The notes below the pieces were generated by a model, which was given only the letters and a program-made list of their open reading frames with translations, ran no database searches and was not told where the DNA came from. Source: DASRHD01 sp035485575 (GTDB lineage: Bacteria > Verrucomicrobiota > Verrucomicrobiia > Opitutales > Opitutaceae). From it: 64,000 bases of DNA. The stretch is from positions 105,366 to 169,365 of the forward strand of contig DATHNW010000025.1 of the NCBI GenBank assembly GCA_035485575.1. Reading direction: 5' to 3'. The position numbers were made by a program, and so were the translations under genes. This document shows positions 43,689-52,039 of this stretch, one piece after another (the stretch's first letter is position 1; each line of letters opens with the position of its first letter).

Positions 43689-45109
43689 AAAAGCATGCCA
43701 GCACCCCCGGAGGCGCCGGCGAGCTGCGCCGCCATGCTGAACACCGGCTGCGCGAGCAGCCAGCCGGGGATCCTCGAATCGAAGGCAAGGTGGATACGCA
43801 ACGGATGTTGCATGAACTGCAGGTCCACCAAATCGAGCTCGAGTTGCAGAATGAGGAGCTGAAACAAGCCAAGGCCGAGGTCGAGGCGGGTTTGGAGAAA
43901 TATACCGATCTTTATGATTTTGCCCCGGTCGGCTATTTTTCCCTCGATGAACATGGCCTCATCCTCGAAGTGAACCTGACCGGAGCCGCGCTGCTCGGAG
44001 TGGAAAGATCTCGCCTGACCAGCCGCCATTTTCAGCTCTTTGTGGCGCCACCTGGCCGCCCGGCCTTCAATTCATTTCTCGAAAAAATATTTGCCGGACA
44101 TGAAAAGCAGGTCTGCGAAGCGTCGCTTCTGAACGCGGGACAGACGTCTTTTTGGGCCGATCTGGAAGCCAGGTCAGCCGTCACCCTGAGCGGCGCGCGG
44201 AAATGGTGCCGGATGGCAGTCATCGACATTGCGGCGCGCAAGCAGGCGGAGGAAGCGCAACACCGCATCGATATCCTGGCCGCCACGAACCAGCATTTGG
44301 AGAAGGAAATCATCCGGCGCCAGGCCGTGGAGGCGTCCCTCAAGAAAAGCGAGCAGCGCACCCTCCAATTACTGGAGCAAGCGCGCCAACTGCAGAAAAA
44401 ACTGCGCCATGTCTCCCATCAGATTCTGCTGGTGCAGGAGAACCAGCGAAAGGAGATCAGCCACGAGCTGCATGATGAAATCAGCCAGCTCCTCCTGGGC
44501 ATCAATGTCCGTCTGGCGATTTTCACCAAGGAGGCCGCGATCAATCCGAAAAGCATTCGCCGGACCATCGCTCCCATGCGCCGACTGGTGGAAAAATCGG
44601 TGCGGGTCGTGCACCAATTTGCCCGCGAACTCCGACCGGCGATGCTGGACCAGCTGGGGTTGATCCCGGCGCTCCGCTCCTACATCAACGACTTTCCCAA
44701 GCGGAAAGGCCGGTCGATCCAATTAACTGCTTTTGCCGGGGTCGAAGCCCTGGACAATGACAAGCGAACCGTTCTCTACCGCGTCGCGCAGGAAGCGCTC
44801 ACTAATGTCGCCAAACATGCGCGTGCCAGCGTGGTCAAAGTGATCATTCTCCAGGTTCCCGGTGGCGCTTGCATGAAAATCATCGACAACGGCAAAGCCT
44901 TCAACGTAGACCGCCTCTCGTCCGCCAAATGGAGCAATCGTCTCGGCTTGATCGGCATGCGCGAACGCGTGGAAATGGTCGGCGGCCGGTTCAGCATCGA
45001 ATCCACTCCAGGCAAGGGCACGACCATCCGGGCCGAGGTTCCCATCGGCAGAAAATCCTTAAAGAAAAAAAGGAGGATAACGTCTCGCTCCCCTGTCAGT
45101 AAGCGATAG
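43685..45109 (+). CDS. PAS-domain histidine kinase (HisKA_3, NarL-type)
   Basis: A 474-residue cytoplasmic sensor kinase starting with GTG at 43685 that overlaps the CheB-CheR stop. A helical N-terminus (LQVHQIELELQNEELKQAK) precedes a PAS domain (~75-190, DFAPVGYFSLDEHGLILEVN), a coiled coil, then the HisKA_3 dimerisation domain with the phospho-acceptor in EISHELHDEISQLLLGI near residue 260 and an ATPase domain (EALTNVAKHARAS, IIDNGKAF, GLIGMRERVEMVGG). Kinases of this type usually pair with NarL/LuxR regulators, but none is adjacent. It could signal to the regulator at 55392-56063; that is inference. Confidence 0.92.
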   Translation: MKKHASTPGGAGELRRHAEHRLREQPAGDPRIEGKVDTQRMLHELQVHQIELELQNEELKQAKAEVEAGLEKYTDLYDFAPVGYFSLDEHGLILEVNLTGAALLGVERSRLTSRHFQLFVAPPGRPAFNSFLEKIFAGHEKQVCEASLLNAGQTSFWADLEARSAVTLSGARKWCRMAVIDIAARKQAEEAQHRIDILAATNQHLEKEIIRRQAVEASLKKSEQRTLQLLEQARQLQKKLRHVSHQILLVQENQRKEISHELHDEISQLLLGINVRLAIFTKEAAINPKSIRRTIAPMRRLVEKSVRVVHQFARELRPAMLDQLGLIPALRSYINDFPKRKGRSIQLTAFAGVEALDNDKRTVLYRVAQEALTNVAKHARASVVKVIILQVPGGACMKIIDNGKAFNVDRLSSAKWSNRLGLIGMRERVEMVGGRFSIESTPGKGTTIRAEVPIGRKSLKKKRRITSRSPVSKR

Positions 45110-45149
45110 CGGCTATTCCCAAGTGGCGCGGCCGACAAATCAACGTCGC

Positions 45150-45860
45150 TCAAAGGGCTCGGCCCCTGATGCAGGCATTATCCTTCAAGCCGGGTTGCGT
45201 GCGGTTAACCCTTAAAGAAGGAACATCTGCCGAGCCCGCCTTGGCGAGGCGCTTGAACATGAGCCCCCGCCATACTCCGTCCGAAGAAATTTTCCGCCAG
45301 CCCATCTGTTCGTAGAGCCCAATCGCCTTCGAATTGTCCAGATAGACGCTCAGATGGATCTCTACGCAGCCCTGCTGGCGCGCGATCTCCTCGCTGGCCC
45401 TGAGCAGTTGCTTCCCCACCCCGTGGCCCTGGCAACTTGGATCGACCGCGAGATATTGGATGCCGTACGAGCATTGAGAGTTTTCTCCGGCCGGAGCCCC
45501 GGTAATCGGCCGCCGAGATCGCGGCAGAAGCAGACGCAGGCCGCTGCGGATCCGGTCGCAAATAAACGCCTCCGTCAGCAACCAGGGATGAGTCATGATG
45601 CGCCACGCAAGAAACAGGGCATGGCGTCGCACATAAAAAATCTCAGCGCTGTGCCGTACTCCGACAAAGCAAAAGCCCGACAGTTGATCTTGCTCGAATG
45701 CCCCCAGCCCCACCGTGCCATATCGGCCCGACATCAATGAGTCATAATACCGGCGCGCCGCCCCGCGACCCAGTCGGCTGACGGCAGCGCGCGGGAAGGC
45801 CATCAAATGAATGGTGGCGATGGCCGGAATGTCATTTGACGTGAGGATGCGAAGATTCAT
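45150..45860 (-). CDS. GNAT-family N-acetyltransferase
   Basis: A 236-residue acetyl-CoA-dependent acetyltransferase. The core runs from LRILTSNDIPAIATIHLMAF to the acetyl-CoA loop LAVDPSCQGHGVGKQLL near residues 143-160, followed by VYLDNSKAIGLYEQMGWR, the usual motif B. It starts 14 bases after the ABC transporter and is probably the third gene of the NRPS operon. It may acetylate the NRPS product or a sugar intermediate. It is convergent with the kinase gene at 45109. Confidence 0.88.
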   Translation of the reverse strand: MNLRILTSNDIPAIATIHLMAFPRAAVSRLGRGAARRYYDSLMSGRYGTVGLGAFEQDQLSGFCFVGVRHSAEIFYVRRHALFLAWRIMTHPWLLTEAFICDRIRSGLRLLLPRSRRPITGAPAGENSQCSYGIQYLAVDPSCQGHGVGKQLLRASEEIARQQGCVEIHLSVYLDNSKAIGLYEQMGWRKISSDGVWRGLMFKRLAKAGSADVPSLRVNRTQPGLKDNACIRGRAL

Positions 45861-45873
45861 AGCGGGATGGCCG

Positions 45874-47547
45874 CTATCGTGCCGGAGCCGGCGCGATATA
45901 GTCCGGTTCTTCCACCACCATGGCCTCGGATGCCTCTGCCACGATCTGCCCGTAATCCAGTTTGATGATGCGATCCGCCAAGTGAAAATAGCGATCGTCG
46001 TGCGATATGACCAGGACGGCCTTGTGCTTCGCCCTCAGCTCCGGCAATAATTGGGTATAGAAGACGTCCTTGAAGAGCGGGTCCTGATCCGAGGCCCATT
46101 CGTCGAAAAGGTAAAAGGGACGGTCTTCGAGATAGGCGGTCAGGAGTGCCAGACGCTTGCGCTGGCCTTGGGAAAGATCCGTGGTCGAAAGCGCGCCATT
46201 CCGAATCTTCACTTTGTGATCCAAGTGCAGATGGGTCAGGTAGGCGCCGGCCTGGGCGTCGAGGTTGGTCCGTTCGAGGCCGAGAAAGGTGTCGAAAAGA
46301 TAGAAGTCGGCAAAAACCGTAGAGAAAAGCTGCCGGTAATTATCGCGATTGTGATCGTCGATGAGTTTTCCATCCACGCGAATTTCACCGACCGCCGGCG
46401 GATATAGTCCTGTGATGATCTTCGCGAGCGTGGACTTTCCGCTGCCGTTGCCACCCACGAGGAAGACGATTTCACCGGGTCGAAAAATCAGGTTCACCGG
46501 GCCGAGCGTGAAGGTGTTGTCTTCCCTTTCCCGATGATAGGCGTGGCTAATGCCGGTCAGCTCCAGCCATCGGAATGCCGACGGATGGTCATGACGCACA
46601 TCAGGGATATGGTCGCTCGCCTGGCCTGTCAGCGCGAGACCGAGCTGCTCGATTTTTTGCAACGATACATTGGCCCGCCCAAAGACGGAGAAAACAAGCA
46701 GCAGGCCGGAAAGGGGGCCCATCAGATAAAGCGTGGCCACCACGTAGCTCGTCATCACATGCGCATCAACGCGCTCCATTTTCGGCACAAGGAAGAGAAT
46801 CAGGCCAATGAGGGTGAAGAACAGCAACTGACTCCAATTTTGGGCAATGATGAAACGGGTTTCCGCCGCAATATTATAGCGCTCGTAGGCGGCTGTGGCC
46901 GTATCAACTCCCCCGGTCAGAAATACATCCCGGCGCTCCCGGTGCAGTTTGAGTTCCTTGATCCCCTCTGTAAGCGCGCGAAAATGACGGAATAATTTGT
47001 CCTCTGCTTCCCGGGCCAGCTTCAGAAAGGCAAAGCCACTATGGACAAGCAGACGGTAGACCAGCGCCCCAAGGGCGATGAGAACAAAAATCGCGAGCAG
47101 GATCCGGGGAGAGAGCCAGCCGAGATACACCGCGCCGCCGAGCAGGATGGCGAAATTCACAATGAAAGTGGGAATGGCGCGCATCGCCTCGGTGATGCTC
47201 ATCACATCCTCGGTCAGCGCGACCATCAGCCGCGGCGCGCCGATCTCCTCCAGCTGGCGCAACGGCACGGCCAGAATCTTGCGCACGAGATCACGGCGCA
47301 GGCTGGCCGTGCCCCGCTGCGAAAACCGCGCAAGACTGACCTGCGCGAGATAGTTTGTCAGCAGCCGCACCGCTCCCAACGCGACAAACCACCCAAGCAG
47401 CGTGACAACCGGCCGGCCGGTTCCACCAAGCAAGATGTTGACCAGGGCGATCAGACCGGCGTTGCAGCCACCGCTGATCAGGGCCGCGAGGGCGGTCCAG
47501 ATCATGGTCTTGCGCGAATAGCGGAAGAGAAAATGGACTAGATTCAT
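45874..47547 (-). CDS. ABC exporter, cyclic-peptide type (SyrD/PvdE-like)
   Basis: A 557-residue ABC half-transporter. Six membrane helices in the first ~310 residues precede an ATPase domain with Walker A VGGNGSGKSTL, signature LSQGQRKRL and Walker B FYLFDEWASDQDP. The Q-loop region and the EWASDQDP extension after the Walker B glutamate are typical of the cyclic peptide export subfamily (SyrD, PvdE). ATG at 47547 overlaps the NRPS stop as ATGA, tying it to the NRPS product. It probably exports a small peptide or amide to the periplasm. Confidence 0.88.
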   Translation of the reverse strand: MNLVHFLFRYSRKTMIWTALAALISGGCNAGLIALVNILLGGTGRPVVTLLGWFVALGAVRLLTNYLAQVSLARFSQRGTASLRRDLVRKILAVPLRQLEEIGAPRLMVALTEDVMSITEAMRAIPTFIVNFAILLGGAVYLGWLSPRILLAIFVLIALGALVYRLLVHSGFAFLKLAREAEDKLFRHFRALTEGIKELKLHRERRDVFLTGGVDTATAAYERYNIAAETRFIIAQNWSQLLFFTLIGLILFLVPKMERVDAHVMTSYVVATLYLMGPLSGLLLVFSVFGRANVSLQKIEQLGLALTGQASDHIPDVRHDHPSAFRWLELTGISHAYHREREDNTFTLGPVNLIFRPGEIVFLVGGNGSGKSTLAKIITGLYPPAVGEIRVDGKLIDDHNRDNYRQLFSTVFADFYLFDTFLGLERTNLDAQAGAYLTHLHLDHKVKIRNGALSTTDLSQGQRKRLALLTAYLEDRPFYLFDEWASDQDPLFKDVFYTQLLPELRAKHKAVLVISHDDRYFHLADRIIKLDYGQIVAEASEAMVVEEPDYIAPAPAR

Positions 47548-50366
47548 GATGAGTTGCGTGCTTCCGATCGAACGGCCTCGAGATGTACAGTCAGCTCGCG
47601 GGCCAGCGCCCTGACATAGGGCTCTTCTAGTAAACTCTCGTGCAGGCCAGGGAGGATCCGGACCGCAACGCCACCCAGAGCAAGTTCGCCCCAGCCGCAT
47701 TGCCCATCATAGGAGCAATTCAGGGGATGGCCACGCGTGCGCAAGAGGACAACTTTGCCGCCATAAGACTGGGTGCGATGGTTGCCCAGCGCGCGCACAT
47801 GCGATTCCCACAAGCGACGCTGATCATTCGAGACGGCGGACAAATCCACCAGTTCGTCCACATCAGGCCCGGTGGAACGCGCGCGGGCCGGCTGCATCCA
47901 TTGCGTCATTCTTTTTTTCACGCCCAAGAATTTCCAGTGCAAGAATCGCCGCTGCTTCACCAGGTCCCACTCCATAAACCCGCGCACCCAATGGCCGAGG
48001 TTGCGCAAAAACTTGCACAGATAAAGGGGCGTCCAGTCCATGCGATCATAGCTCGAATTAGGCGGCGATGAATTCATCAATGCGAGCAGGCTGACCCGCT
48101 GTCCCTGCTGGTCCAGCAGACGGGCCATTTCATAGGCGACATTGCCGCCAAAACAATAGCCGCCCAGGGCGTAAGGTCCTTCCGGTTGAAGCCGGCGCAA
48201 CTCCTGCACATATTGTGCCGCCACCTTTTCGATGGTGTCGAAATCGTCCAACCGGTCCGGATCGCACGCCTTGAAGGCATAGACAGGCTGATCCGCCCCC
48301 AAATGGCGGGCTAGATTTGCATAGCCCCATAGCATGCCGCCGCCCACTCCATGGACCAGGAACAGCCGTGGACGGCTGCCCTCCGGCTGAATGACCACCC
48401 ATGGGGAACGCGAGACCGTGCGGAGCGAATTTCGCCTCTCATCCAAAAAGGCCGCGAGACGGCCCACCGAAGGCGCCTGCAGCATGGATTCGATGGGCAG
48501 CCTGAAGCCGGTTTTTTTTTCGACCTCCGCCAGCATGGCCACGCCCAGCAGCGAATCACCCCCGAGTTGAAAAAAATCATCATGCACCCCAATTTGTTTC
48601 ACTCCGAGCAAATCGCTCCATATCCGGCAAAGCAGTTCCTCGGTCGGAGTGCGCGGCGCGAGGTAATCACCTGCCGCCGCCCTGGTCCGCACCGGCGCCG
48701 GCAGGATGGCGCGACTGATCTTGCCGCTTGCCGTAAGCTCAAACCGGTCGAGCAACACAAAGGTGCTGGGCAGCATATAATCCGGCAGTCCGTCCTGCAG
48801 ATGTGACCGGAGTTGAGAAACGATGCGGGATTCCATTGCCGCCGGCGTTTCCACTGGATTCTGCCCCGAAGCCACGCGCGGCACCACGTAGGCGACCAGC
48901 CGCCGTTCACCTGGCGCTTCCCCGTGCGCAATGACGATGGCTTCACCCACCGCCGGATGCGCCAGAAGAGCCGTTTCAATCTCGCCCAGCTCGATCCGAA
49001 ATCCACGAATTTTAACCTGCTGATCGAGCCGCCCGATAAACTCAAGGTTGCCGTCCGGCCGGCAGCGGCAGAGATCACCGGTGCGGTAAAAGCGCCCATC
49101 GCCTCCGGCGGTCAACGGAAGATGGATGAATTTTTCCGCCGTGATTTCCGGGCGGTTAAGATAACCGCGTGCCACGCCGCATCCTCCGATAAACAATTCA
49201 CCCGTCACTCCCACCGGCACCGGACGGAAATGCTCATCCAAAAGGCAAACCTGCGTGTGTGCGATGGGGCGGCCGATGGTCGCCGCCCCCCCCAAGGTAC
49301 GCCGCGCGAAAGTCGAGCAGGTCGTGGTCTCCGTCGGTCCATACAGATCATACACGCGTTTGACATGCGGCAACGCATAGAGCTGCTGCACCAACTGGAT
49401 CGAGAGGGGCTCGCCGCCGAGATTGATCGTTTCCACCGATGGAGGAATGCCGTCCATGCGCAGCAATTCCCTCACCACGGACGGCACCGTGGTGATCAGC
49501 CGAACCTCCGCCGCCGCCGGCAGGCCGCGCAAGGCCAGGGTGTTGGGAGCCAGGATTATTTTCCCCCCCAGGCTCAACGGTAGAAAAAGATCCAAAATCG
49601 ACGGGTCGAAGGAAATTGAAATACCAGCCAGCACTCCGGCCAGCTCACGCGCACTGTAAACCTGGGCCGCCCAATGGACGAATGCGACGGTGTTGCGATG
49701 TTCGATCGCCACTCCTTTGGGCTGACCGGTCGAGCCCGAAGTGTAGATAATATAGGCAAGATTGCGGGCCTGGGCCGATGGAACGGGATTTTCCGCACCC
49801 ATGAGGGCGATGTCCTGATCCGTGTCGAGGCAGATGACATGGGGCGCCCTTCCCGCCGCAGACTTGAAACTGCGCAGGGTCGTCACGAGTGAAGACTGGG
49901 TCAGCACCGTATGCACCTGCGCGTCCTCCAGCATGAAGGCCAGCCGCTCAGACGGATAGGTCGGATCCATCGGCACGTAGGCGCCACCGGCCTTCAGCAC
50001 GCCCAGGATGGCGACGATCATGTCCACGGACCGTTCCAGAAATATTCCCACCAGGGTTTCGCGGCCCACCCCCAGAGACCTCAGGTGATGGGCGACGCAA
50101 TTCGCCCGAAAATTCAATTCATGATAAGTGAAGCGCTCAGAGCCAACCACGAGCGCCTCGGACTTCGGCCTTGTTTTGACCTGTGCTTCGAACAGCTCAT
50201 GCAAGCATGCTTCCAACGGCAGGTCGGCTGCCAAGCGATTCCGTTCCTGCAATCCCTCTCCTTGCCCGCCCACCGGGCGCGGTGGCTTTCGTTCCGGTTT
50301 AGCGCGCAGTAATGGGGCCTCAGTTTCCGGCGAGCGTTGAGGATTTTGCCGGGTGAATGCTATCAT
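47544..50366 (-). CDS. Single-module NRPS: adenylation, carrier, thioesterase
   Basis: A 940-residue protein. The adenylation domain (~50-560) has A-core motifs LKAGGAYVPMDPTYPSERL, YTSGSTGQPKGV, DLYGPTETT, GELFIGGCGVARGYLNRPE, YRTGDLCR and GRLDQQVKIRGFRIE. The carrier domain contains FFQLGGDSLLG near residue 600 with the pantetheine Ser. A type I thioesterase follows (LVHGVGGG, GGYCFGGNVAYEMA with a Cys in place of the usual Ser, and a late His in LPGLHESLL). No condensation domain is present, so peptide bond formation by this protein alone is not expected. Hand alignment gives selectivity residues near D-P-L-V-N-G-L-T-C, too uncertain to name the substrate. Confidence 0.92.
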   Translation of the reverse strand: MIAFTRQNPQRSPETEAPLLRAKPERKPPRPVGGQGEGLQERNRLAADLPLEACLHELFEAQVKTRPKSEALVVGSERFTYHELNFRANCVAHHLRSLGVGRETLVGIFLERSVDMIVAILGVLKAGGAYVPMDPTYPSERLAFMLEDAQVHTVLTQSSLVTTLRSFKSAAGRAPHVICLDTDQDIALMGAENPVPSAQARNLAYIIYTSGSTGQPKGVAIEHRNTVAFVHWAAQVYSARELAGVLAGISISFDPSILDLFLPLSLGGKIILAPNTLALRGLPAAAEVRLITTVPSVVRELLRMDGIPPSVETINLGGEPLSIQLVQQLYALPHVKRVYDLYGPTETTTCSTFARRTLGGAATIGRPIAHTQVCLLDEHFRPVPVGVTGELFIGGCGVARGYLNRPEITAEKFIHLPLTAGGDGRFYRTGDLCRCRPDGNLEFIGRLDQQVKIRGFRIELGEIETALLAHPAVGEAIVIAHGEAPGERRLVAYVVPRVASGQNPVETPAAMESRIVSQLRSHLQDGLPDYMLPSTFVLLDRFELTASGKISRAILPAPVRTRAAAGDYLAPRTPTEELLCRIWSDLLGVKQIGVHDDFFQLGGDSLLGVAMLAEVEKKTGFRLPIESMLQAPSVGRLAAFLDERRNSLRTVSRSPWVVIQPEGSRPRLFLVHGVGGGMLWGYANLARHLGADQPVYAFKACDPDRLDDFDTIEKVAAQYVQELRRLQPEGPYALGGYCFGGNVAYEMARLLDQQGQRVSLLALMNSSPPNSSYDRMDWTPLYLCKFLRNLGHWVRGFMEWDLVKQRRFLHWKFLGVKKRMTQWMQPARARSTGPDVDELVDLSAVSNDQRRLWESHVRALGNHRTQSYGGKVVLLRTRGHPLNCSYDGQCGWGELALGGVAVRILPGLHESLLEEPYVRALARELTVHLEAVRSEARNSS

Positions 50367-50378
50367 GGTTGCAGCCCC

Positions 50379-50417
50379 ACTCTACCGCGGAATGCGGGAT
50401 TACCTCAGTGGGTGTTA
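50379..50417 (-). promoter_or_regulatory. 39-bp promoter element, site 7 (NRPS operon)
   Basis: On the minus strand TAACACCCACT (50417-50407, preceded by GGG), 22 bases, then TAGAGT (50384-50379). The ATG at 50366 is 12 bases after the hexamer, giving a leader of about six bases. It is divergent to site 8. Confidence 0.72.
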
Positions 50418-50465
50418 CCCTTAGTGATTTTGAAAAACCCGTGCACCCGGCTGCGTTTGGAAGGC

Positions 50466-50504
50466 CCAGACCCCATTTCGACCCTCGTCACAACAGCGTT
50501 TAAT
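50466..50504 (+). promoter_or_regulatory. 39-bp promoter element, site 8 (GT26-STAS operon)
   Basis: CCAGACCCCAT at 50466-50476, 22 bases, then TTTAAT at 50499-50504. The 11-mer matches only in its ACCCCAT half. The ATG at 50510 follows five bases after the hexamer, suggesting a leaderless transcript. Confidence 0.55.
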
Positions 50505-50509
50505 GGGAC

Positions 50510-52039
50510 ATGATAATCTCCTCATCGATTGCCGGCACGGATCCGTCGCCAACGGAACGGACCGCCGCGAAGGAGCCAGAATCAATCGGAGCCATTCCGA
50601 CGGCACGGGCATGGCCCATCGGCCTGCTGGGAGTGCCTTTCGATAACGTTACCAAGGTGGAAGCCGTCGCTCGCATCGAGGCGATGATCGCCACCCGACA
50701 GCCCCATTACGTGGTCACTGCCAACGTGGATTTTCTCGTGCAAGCGCAGCGCGATGTGGAACTGCAACGCATCCTCCTCGAAGCCGACCTGGTGCTTTGC
50801 GACGGTACTCCCCTCCTCTGGGCCTCGCGCTGGCTGGGCAATCCACTGCCGGAACGCGCGGCGGGATCCGACGTGGTGCCGCTGCTCATCCGCGCCGCCG
50901 CGGAAAAAGGCCACCGCATTTTCCTTTTGGGAGGCGGCCTCAATGTCGCGGCGGAAGCCGCCGGGCGGCTCCAGAAACAATATCCAGCCCTCGTGATTTC
51001 GGGCCATTATTCGCCGCCCTTCTGCGATCTGCTCGAGATGGATTTTCCGGAAATTGCGCGCCGCGTGCGCGCTGCGCGACCCGATGTCTTGCTCGTTTCA
51101 TTTGGCTGTCCCAAGCAGGAAAAGTGGATCGCCATGCATTACCATCTGCTCGGCGTGCCGGTCCTGATGGGTGTGGGCGCGACGATCGACTTCATCGCCG
51201 GGCGAATAAAACGGGCTCCGGCCCTGATGCAGCGCACCGGCACGGAATGCCTTTACCGGCTGGCGCAGGAACCGCGCCGGCTCGCCCGCCGCTACGCTGG
51301 CGATCTTCTCCGCTTCGTCCCATCGATTGCGCGCCAGTACTGGAATCTGCGTGCCCTGCCACGCTTTTCCACCACGAAAGAATCCCTGACGTCGGTACGC
51401 GCCCCCGACTCTCAGCAAATTCGGATGACGGGCGACTTCAATGCAGCGACATTGAACCGGAAACGGAGCTTTTTCCATGAAGCGCTGCAGGCCCGCAGTC
51501 ACTGCGAGATCGATTTGTCGCAGGTCCGATTTTTGGATAGCACTGGAGCGGCCATGCTGGTGCAGTGGCGCCGGCGATTGCACGCCCACGGCAAGCGGTT
51601 CGTGCTGCTCAACCCGAGTGTGGAGGTGCGGCACACCTTGAAGCTGATGCGATTAACCGGGCACTTCTTGATTGCCGGCCAATCACCTGGTATCGCGCCC
51701 TCGGCCGACATCATGCGAACCGGCGAACCGGTCATTCCACCTTATCCGGGAGGCCATACGCTGGCCTGGCAGGGCGAAGTCATCGCCACCAACGCAGAAA
51801 GGGTTTGGGGCCTCACCCTCTGGCACCTCGCCTCCGTCGGTCCACCCCCGCGCCAGACTTTCATCATCGATCTCTCCCGACTCCGGTTCATTGACAGTGC
51901 CGGAGCGGAACTGATGAAGCAATTGCGCGCCTGGGCCCGCCAGCTTGAGAAAGACATGCGTTTTCTCGGCTCCCAGCCCGACGTGAGGAATGTCCTCCGT
52001 CTGGCCAAGCTCGACGACCTGCTGCAAGCGCCCCATTGA
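50510..52039 (+). CDS. WecG/TagA-family glycosyltransferase fused to two STAS domains
   Basis: A 509-residue protein with an unusual architecture. Residues ~37-285 are a GT26 glycosyltransferase (VVTANVDFLVQAQRD, ADLVLCDGTPLLWAS with the catalytic Asp98, VSFGCPKQEKW and GRIKRAP...EPRRLARRY), which normally adds ManNAc or glucose to a lipid-linked sugar. Residues ~303-390 and ~417-505 are each a STAS domain of the anti-sigma antagonist type, with DLSQVRFLDSTG (Ser344) and DLSRLRFIDSAG (Ser463) at the position phosphorylated in SpoIIAA-like proteins. The stop overlaps the following GT4 ATG by one base. STAS domains may control the enzyme or report glycan status to an unknown partner-switch system. 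Confidence 0.9.
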   Translation: MIISSSIAGTDPSPTERTAAKEPESIGAIPTARAWPIGLLGVPFDNVTKVEAVARIEAMIATRQPHYVVTANVDFLVQAQRDVELQRILLEADLVLCDGTPLLWASRWLGNPLPERAAGSDVVPLLIRAAAEKGHRIFLLGGGLNVAAEAAGRLQKQYPALVISGHYSPPFCDLLEMDFPEIARRVRAARPDVLLVSFGCPKQEKWIAMHYHLLGVPVLMGVGATIDFIAGRIKRAPALMQRTGTECLYRLAQEPRRLARRYAGDLLRFVPSIARQYWNLRALPRFSTTKESLTSVRAPDSQQIRMTGDFNAATLNRKRSFFHEALQARSHCEIDLSQVRFLDSTGAAMLVQWRRRLHAHGKRFVLLNPSVEVRHTLKLMRLTGHFLIAGQSPGIAPSADIMRTGEPVIPPYPGGHTLAWQGEVIATNAERVWGLTLWHLASVGPPPRQTFIIDLSRLRFIDSAGAELMKQLRAWARQLEKDMRFLGSQPDVRNVLRLAKLDDLLQAPH

